DNA of 11,254 nt from Bacillota bacterium (GTDB taxonomy: Bacteria > Bacillota_A > Clostridia > Lachnospirales > Bianqueaceae): the NCBI GenBank assembly GCA_017420625.1, contig JAFOIR010000322.1, positions 1-11,254 of the forward strand, read 5' to 3'. This document shows positions 7,330 to 11,254 of this stretch, piece by piece. Both the position numbers and the translations under genes were made by a program. The notes beneath the pieces are model-generated. The model was given only the letters and a program-made list of their open reading frames with translations. It was not told where the DNA came from and did no database searches. The first letter of the stretch is position 1, and each line of letters begins with the position of its first letter.

Positions 7330-7358
7330 ATAAGTAAGCATATTTGTATATATGTAAG
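7324..7358. promoter_or_regulatory. Direct-repeat operator, probably bound by the adjacent AraC-family regulator
   Basis: Two 15-base copies, TTGTATATAAGTAAG (7324-7338) and TTGTATATATGTAAG (7344-7358), differ at one position and are exactly 20 bases apart, about two helical turns. AraC-family proteins typically bind such tandem half-sites on one face of DNA. The repeat sits just upstream of the weak -35 position of the divergent mannosidase promoter, and at and after the likely start of the AraC gene's own transcript; the second copy reaches into that gene's Shine-Dalgarno (AAGGA 7356-7360). This arrangement predicts activation of the operon and autorepression. Confidence 0.65.
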
Positions 7359-7368
7359 GAAAAAGATC

Positions 7369-8106
7369 ATGAATTTCGCAGAGATCGAAAAGAAGGTCCA
7401 TAAAGCTCTGGAAGATGGGATCGTCCATCATCTGTATGACAATGAGATACAGGCATACAGTCTGCTTACCATGCATCCGGATGATCTGAAAAAACTGGCT
7501 GCCTCAGTATCGCTTGCTGATTCGATCCAAATGTATGCCGATCTGCTGGGACCGACTCAGATCCGTTCTATCAAAAATGGACTGATCAGCTATCTGACCC
7601 TGGTTTGCCGCGGTGCGATCAAAAATGGTGTGGATCCGGAGTTTTCCTATGCCCTGAGTGACTACTATATCAATTATCTGGAAACCCTTTCGACCATAGA
7701 AGAACTGACTCGTCTGACAGTCGATATCATGCTTCACTATAACGATCTGGTCTACCGGTCGGAGGTTGTTCATTACAGCAAAACGACAGATACCGCGCTT
7801 AGATACATGAAGCAGCATTTGTACGGAAAGTGTTCGATTCAGGAAGTAGCTGCCTTTGTCGGGCTGGAACCCCACTATTTCTCTTCTGTTTTCAGACGAG
7901 AAACGGGAAAGACGCCTTCCGGGTATCTTTCTGATATAAAACTAAAAGAAGCCAGACGGCTTCTTGGCCTTCCAGGCAACACGATAACCTATGTCGCCTC
8001 GATTCTTGGGTTTTCCGATTCTGCTCATTTCTCCAAACGATTCAAGCAGTATTATTCACTAAGTCCCAGAGAATATAAGAAGATACAGCGGGAGGCAGAC
8101 CAATGA
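7369..8106 (+). CDS. AraC-family transcriptional regulator, probable activator of the mannoside operon
   Basis: This 245-residue DNA-binding regulator is divergent from the beta-mannosidase operon, its probable target. The C-terminal AraC domain spans about residues 140-240. The first helix-turn-helix is around SIQEVAAFVGLEPHYFSSVF and the second around ITYVASILGFSDSAHFSKRF, ending in the classic LSPREYK. The N-terminal part is not an obvious cupin; it resembles the all-helical N-terminal domain of many Bacillota AraC proteins, with the stretch IKNGLISYLTLVCRGAIKNG (68-87) and SYALSDYYI. The ligand is unknown and may be a mannoside by context. I chose ATG 7369, with AAGGA 8 bases upstream; the frame stays open to a TTG at 7324, but that lies inside the operator and has no ribosome site. 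The stop overlaps the next start by ATGA. Confidence 0.9.
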   Translation: MNFAEIEKKVHKALEDGIVHHLYDNEIQAYSLLTMHPDDLKKLAASVSLADSIQMYADLLGPTQIRSIKNGLISYLTLVCRGAIKNGVDPEFSYALSDYYINYLETLSTIEELTRLTVDIMLHYNDLVYRSEVVHYSKTTDTALRYMKQHLYGKCSIQEVAAFVGLEPHYFSSVFRRETGKTPSGYLSDIKLKEARRLLGLPGNTITYVASILGFSDSAHFSKRFKQYYSLSPREYKKIQREADQ

Positions 8107-8996
8107 AACTGGTTAATGAGTATCTGCGGGAGAGATTCGGATGCAAGGTCTACAAGATTGCACTTGATGGTGGTTTTACCTGTCCGAACCGGGATGGGAC
8201 GATTGGAGAAGGTGGATGTATTTTCTGTTCTGCAGGCGGCAGCGGAGAGTTTTCGGAAGATTCTTCGTTCTCTGTCACCGAACAGATCGAAAGAGGAAAG
8301 AGAAGGGTTCAGAAAAAAGTCAAAGATGGGAAATATATTGCTTACTTTCAGGCTTATACCGGGACCTATGCGCCGAAGAAGAAACTGGAAAAGCTGTTTG
8401 GTGAAGCAATTCATCATCCGGACGTAGTTGCGCTTTCTGTAGCGACCAGGCCGGACTGCCTTCCGGAAGAAGTGCTGGATCTATTGGAAGAGCTGAACCG
8501 GATCAAACCGGTCTGGATCGAATTGGGTCTACAGACGATCCATGAACAAACAGCCGAATATATTCGAAGAGGATATCCCCTTATAGTATACGACAAGGCG
8601 GTCCGGGAACTGAGAAAAAGAGGAATCGAGGTAATTGTCCATGTGATCCTTGGCCTTCCGGGAGAAACACCGGACGACATGGTCGAAACTGTCCGCTATG
8701 TTTGCAGCTCCGGCGCAACAGGAATCAAGCTCCAGCTGCTGCACATCCTGAAGGGAACGGATCTGGCAAAGGAATATGAAGAAGGACGGGTAGAGGTCCT
8801 GACAGAAGATGAGTATTTCCGGATCCTGAAAGCCTGTACCAAAGTGATTCCGGATGAAGTGGTGGTTCATCGGCTTACCGGGGACGGAGACAAACGGATC
8901 CTGATCGCACCGATCTGGAGCGGAAACAAAAGAGAAGTATGGAACCGGATCCAAAAGGAGATCCTTTCCGACCGCAACAGGCAGTTGCTTTCATAG
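8103..8996 (+). CDS. TIGR01212-type radical SAM protein (YtqA/YhcC-like)
   Basis: This predicted radical S-adenosylmethionine enzyme has a [4Fe-4S] cluster and is of unknown reaction, close in pattern to B. subtilis YtqA and E. coli YhcC. The cluster cysteines are C27, C39 and C42, giving C-x11-C-x2-C in the segment TCPNRDGTIGEGGCIFC. Other family features are FGCKVYKIALDGGF near the start, YFQAYTGTYAP (about 81-91), VALSVATRPDCLP, WIELGLQTIHE and HVILGLPGET. Length of 297 residues is normal. GGAGG (8091-8095) lies 7 bases before the ATG inside the AraC gene, and the two genes overlap by four bases, so they are co-transcribed and probably coupled. Nothing in the enzyme suggests a mannose role, so the pairing may be incidental. 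No terminator is evident before the following XRE gene. Confidence 0.92.
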   Translation: MKLVNEYLRERFGCKVYKIALDGGFTCPNRDGTIGEGGCIFCSAGGSGEFSEDSSFSVTEQIERGKRRVQKKVKDGKYIAYFQAYTGTYAPKKKLEKLFGEAIHHPDVVALSVATRPDCLPEEVLDLLEELNRIKPVWIELGLQTIHEQTAEYIRRGYPLIVYDKAVRELRKRGIEVIVHVILGLPGETPDDMVETVRYVCSSGATGIKLQLLHILKGTDLAKEYEEGRVEVLTEDEYFRILKACTKVIPDEVVVHRLTGDGDKRILIAPIWSGNKREVWNRIQKEILSDRNRQLLS

Positions 8997-9005
8997 AATT
9001 CATCT

Positions 9006-9017
9006 CTATGATACAAT
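9006..9017 (+). promoter_or_regulatory. Extended -10 promoter before the XRE/zinc-ribbon gene
   Basis: CTATGATACAAT contains the extended -10 TGATACAAT (hexamer 9012-9017). The 17-base position upstream reads TTTCAT, a weak -35 inside the end of the radical SAM gene. Transcription would start near 9024, leaving a short leader with AGGAGG at 9032-9037. Confidence 0.6.
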
Positions 9018-9046
9018 GATCCTATCAAAACAGGAGGACAGGAAAA

Positions 9047-9811
9047 ATGACGACAAGAGATGTTATATATGAACTGCGCACGCAGAACGGATATTCCCAG
9101 GATGACCTTGCGGAAAAGGTTTTTGTCACCCGGCAGGCGGTTTCCCGGTGGGAGAATGGTGAGACCGTGCCCAATACGGAAACGCTGAAGCTTTTGTCCA
9201 GGCTTTTCAATGTTTCGATCAATACCCTGCTGGGATCTCCGAATCATCTGATCTGTCAGTGCTGCGGCATGCCGCTGGAAGATCCTATCATCGGCAGAGA
9301 CAAGGATGGTTTTCTGAACGAAAACTACTGTAAATGGTGCTATGCCGACGGAACGTATACCTACAGCAATATGGACGATCTGATCGAGGTATGCGTCCGT
9401 AATATGGTCAGCGAAGACTTTACGGAGGAGCAGGCCAGAGCTTACCTGAAACAGACACTGCCCAAGCTGGATTACTGGAAACGCTATGAAGAACTCAGCG
9501 ATAACGGGGAATTCGAAGCCTTCAAGCAGCAGCTCATCCGGGAGATCAATGATCTTCGCATCGATGGCATGCCGGAGGTGAAGAGCCTGAATGCCCTGGT
9601 AGGCGCCTATGTGAATCTCGAATATCCGCTTCCCAGCGGCATGAAAGCCAAATTCCTTGACAATGGAACCACCTATCTTGGCAATCAGCTGGAATCAGAT
9701 ATCGTTCCCGGGCTTTGCTTCGGAGTCCTTGCGAACATGGATTTTATTCTGATCTGCACCTATGAAGAAAACGGCACCAATCCGGAGCTGCTTCTCTATA
9801 AAAAACGCTGA
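9047..9811 (+). CDS. XRE-family regulator fused to a zinc ribbon and an unknown C-terminal domain
   Basis: This is a three-part protein of 254 residues. Residues 1-62 are a Cro/C1-type helix-turn-helix with recognition region VTRQAVSRWENG. Residues about 68-102 carry two Cys pairs, C70-x2-C73 in CQCCGMPL and C95-x2-C98 in YCKWCYADG, matching the putative zinc ribbon known as PF12674. Residues 103-165 look helical (EEQARAYLKQTLPKLDYWKR). Residues about 175-254 form a beta-rich segment with YVNLEYPLPSG, TTYLGNQLE and FGVLANMDFILICTY, which I do not recognise. DNA binding is well supported; signal and targets are unknown, and metal or redox sensing is a guess. AGGAGG (9032-9037) lies 9 bases before the ATG. 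It has its own promoter and is followed after 75 bases by a PfkB kinase. Confidence 0.88.
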   Translation: MTTRDVIYELRTQNGYSQDDLAEKVFVTRQAVSRWENGETVPNTETLKLLSRLFNVSINTLLGSPNHLICQCCGMPLEDPIIGRDKDGFLNENYCKWCYADGTYTYSNMDDLIEVCVRNMVSEDFTEEQARAYLKQTLPKLDYWKRYEELSDNGEFEAFKQQLIREINDLRIDGMPEVKSLNALVGAYVNLEYPLPSGMKAKFLDNGTTYLGNQLESDIVPGLCFGVLANMDFILICTYEENGTNPELLLYKKR

Positions 9812-9836
9812 TTCGATAGAAAAATACTCCGTGTTG

Positions 9837-9845
9837 TGGTATGCT
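9837..9845 (+). promoter_or_regulatory. Possible extended -10 promoter before the PfkB kinase
   Basis: TGGTATGCT has the TG-n extension (9837-9839) and hexamer TATGCT at 9840-9845. No recognisable -35 is present (TAGAAA at the 17-base position). It resembles the other extended -10 elements of this window but is weaker. Read-through from the XRE gene is also possible since no terminator is seen. Confidence 0.35.
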
Positions 9846-9886
9846 GAAAACACCTAATCATATCCTTCGGAGGGTGCAGAAAGAAA

Positions 9887-10831
9887 ATGGAAAAGAAGCT
9901 AGATCTGATCTGTATCGGAATGGCACTGGTTGATTCGATCATCAAAGGATTTGATCCGAATCCCATCTCTGCTTCCGGTTACCGGGCAGAATCCAATACG
10001 CTAAACGTAGGCGGCGAAGCAGTGAATGAAGCGGTCGCAGCAGCCAGACTGGGCACCCGGACAGCAATTCTGTGCGCACTGGGCAAGGATGCAGCAGGAG
10101 AAATGGTGCTGGGAACGCTTCGAGGCGCCGGTGTTGATACACAAAGGGTAATCATTGCAGAAGATCACGCGACGCCGGTCACTACCATGTTTGTTCGGGA
10201 GGACGGAGGCCGTAAGTCGATCACGAACCAGGCACACCGGTATAATTTTCATCCGGAAAAAGATACGGATAGATTTGCAGACGCCAGGGCGATCATCTTA
10301 GGATCGCTCTTTCGTGCGCCTTTTGATGACCCGGATATTATCCTTGAAGTGCTGAAAGCCGCCAGAGAGAATGATCAGACGGTGATCGCAGATACGAAAC
10401 TGCCTAATTTCCGTGTGCTGCATCTGGAGGATATCCGGGAAGCGCTGCCACTGATCGACTATATTACCCCGAATGAAGATGAAGCGAAATTCTTTACCGG
10501 GGAAGAAAAGCCGGGTGCCATGGCCGATGTCTTTCTTTCCTATGGAATTAAAAACGTCATTATCAAGCTGGGAGCGAAGGGATGCTTCTTTAAGAACAGC
10601 AAAGGAACCATGCTTCTTCCGCCGCATGATATTCAGGCAGTGGATGCGACAGGCGCCGGTGATAACTTTGTCGCAGGCTTTGCCAGCGAGCTTCTTCGGG
10701 GAAAGACCAGTGAGGAAGCACTGAGATTTGCCAATGCCTGCGGCGCTATCTGTACGACCGCCGTCGGAGCGGGAACGGCACTTAGAAGCCGGGAACAGGT
10801 CCTTCAGTTTCTGGAAGAAAAGGATAGGTAA
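9887..10831 (+). CDS. PfkB/ribokinase-family carbohydrate (or nucleoside) kinase
   Basis: This is a cytoplasmic ATP-dependent kinase of the ribokinase fold, phosphorylating a sugar or nucleoside hydroxyl. PfkB signature 1 is seen as VGGEAVNEAVAAARLG (41-56) with the Gly-Gly pair G42-G43 and N47. Signature 2 is DATGAGDNFVAGF, with D259 of GAGD as the catalytic base. Between them are the conserved YITPNEDEAKFFTG and VIIKLGAKGC segments. Length is 314 residues, typical. The substrate cannot be read from the sequence; ribose, fructose, 2-keto-3-deoxygluconate or a nucleoside are all possible. Fructokinase use after mannose isomerisation is conceivable, but nothing links it to the mannoside operon. 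GGAGGG (9869-9874) lies 12 bases before the ATG, a rather long spacer. It sits between two XRE regulators on the same strand. Confidence 0.93.
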   Translation: MEKKLDLICIGMALVDSIIKGFDPNPISASGYRAESNTLNVGGEAVNEAVAAARLGTRTAILCALGKDAAGEMVLGTLRGAGVDTQRVIIAEDHATPVTTMFVREDGGRKSITNQAHRYNFHPEKDTDRFADARAIILGSLFRAPFDDPDIILEVLKAARENDQTVIADTKLPNFRVLHLEDIREALPLIDYITPNEDEAKFFTGEEKPGAMADVFLSYGIKNVIIKLGAKGCFFKNSKGTMLLPPHDIQAVDATGAGDNFVAGFASELLRGKTSEEALRFANACGAICTTAVGAGTALRSREQVLQFLEEKDR

Positions 10832-10872
10832 AGAGTCTCCACGAAGCGTAGGTAGCCTCCGAATGATTTCCA

Positions 10873-10881
10873 TGATAGAAT
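10873..10881 (+). promoter_or_regulatory. Extended -10 promoter before the XRE/desulforedoxin-like gene
   Basis: TGATAGAAT has TG at 10873-10874 and hexamer TAGAAT at 10876-10881, 28 bases before the ATG. The -35 region is not recognisable. The element nearly matches the TGATACAAT elements upstream of the AraC and first XRE genes. Confidence 0.5.
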
Positions 10882-10909
10882 GACATCATCAGAGTCAGGA
10901 GGCGATAAA

Positions 10910-11254
10910 ATGGATCGATATGTAACAGGCGCAGTGATCCGCAGACTGCGGGAAAACAAGCAGATGACACAGGAGGATCTTGCACAGAAGATCCATGTTA
11001 CCGGCAAGGCTGTAAGTAAATGGGAGACCGGCCAGGGTTTTCCGGATATCACTTTGCTGGAACCGCTGGCCAAAGCGCTGGGCATTTCAGTGATTGAACT
11101 GTTCTCCGGTGAATATATACAAAATCAGCACCGTTCTGCCCATATGGCGAGAGGAGCTTTCTACGTTTGCCCTGTCTGCGGAAATATTATCCGGGCTACC
11201 GGAGAAGCGCTGATCAGCTGCTGTGGGATCACCCTGCCGCCGATTATAGCGGAG
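10910..11254 (+). CDS. XRE-family regulator with desulforedoxin-like Cys centre (3' end outside window)
   Basis: The first 115 residues of a gene are cut by the window end. Residues 1-66 are a Cro/C1-type helix-turn-helix (TQEDLAQKIHV, then VTGKAVSKWETGQGFP). After a short linker, residues 84-111 contain C87-x2-C90, thirteen residues, then adjacent C104-C105, in the context YVCPVCGNIIRATGE and SCCGITLPP. The CxxC plus vicinal CC order is that of desulforedoxin and the N-terminal domain of desulfoferrodoxin, whose four Cys hold one iron; there the gap is usually about 15. A metal-binding, possibly redox-sensing, regulator is therefore likely. The missing part may hold a superoxide-reductase-like domain, which I cannot see. 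Start: AGGAGGC at 10897-10903, 6-base spacer to the ATG. It has its own extended -10 and follows the PfkB gene by 78 bases. Confidence 0.85.
   Translation, partial: MDRYVTGAVIRRLRENKQMTQEDLAQKIHVTGKAVSKWETGQGFPDITLLEPLAKALGISVIELFSGEYIQNQHRSAHMARGAFYVCPVCGNIIRATGEALISCCGITLPPIIAE

Noticed and set aside
7324..7368. Upstream TTG start extending the AraC protein by 15 residues
   Set aside because: The TTG lies in the operator repeat with no Shine-Dalgarno, while ATG 7369 has AAGGA at a proper distance.
10855..10903. GCCTCC pairing with GGAGGC as a ribosome-site-masking switch before the last gene
   Set aside because: The GCCTCC lies upstream of the likely transcription start at about 10888, so it would be absent from the normal transcript; six complementary bases over that distance can occur by chance.

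Overview
This window looks like chromosomal DNA from an anaerobic, probably gut-dwelling Bacillota (Firmicutes) of moderate GC. The grounds are strong purine-rich Shine-Dalgarno sites (AGGAGG-type), short intergenic gaps, extended -10 promoters of the form TATGATACAAT, a GPH-type sugar symporter, and XRE regulators fused to small metal-binding domains, including a desulforedoxin-like one. The assignment rests on gene content and style; no rRNA or other marker is present. There is no sign of a mobile element, CRISPR array or tRNA.

Layout from left to right. (1) 1-663, plus: the 3' part of an unrecognised gene with a helical segment followed by a beta-rich C-terminus. (2) 664-2743, plus: a promoter region, then hflK and hflC (SPFH membrane proteins) one base apart, closed by a clear intrinsic terminator. 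(3) 2802-3302, plus: a GNAT acetyltransferase. It converges with the next operon with only 3 bases between stop codons. (4) 3306-7244, minus: a two-gene beta-mannoside operon made of a GH2 beta-mannosidase without a signal peptide and a GPH sugar:cation symporter translated from a site inside the end of the enzyme gene. (5) 7245-7368: the divergent control region, holding opposed promoters, a 14-bp perfect palindrome and a 15-bp direct repeat with exact 20-bp spacing that looks like an AraC-type operator. (6) 7369-8996, plus: the AraC-family regulator, coupled by an ATGA overlap to a TIGR01212-type (YtqA/YhcC-like) radical SAM protein. (7) 9047-11254, plus: an XRE regulator with a zinc ribbon and unknown C-terminal domain, a PfkB-family sugar or nucleoside kinase, and an XRE regulator with a desulforedoxin-like Cys centre that is cut by the window end.

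The most coherent functional unit is region 4 plus 5 plus the AraC gene. The symporter would bring in a small beta-mannoside, the cytoplasmic GH2 enzyme would release mannose, and the AraC protein would activate the operon from the direct repeat while probably limiting its own expression. The most novel-looking material is at the right edge: two XRE regulators, each fused to a different Cys-rich metal module, flanking a PfkB kinase of unknown substrate.
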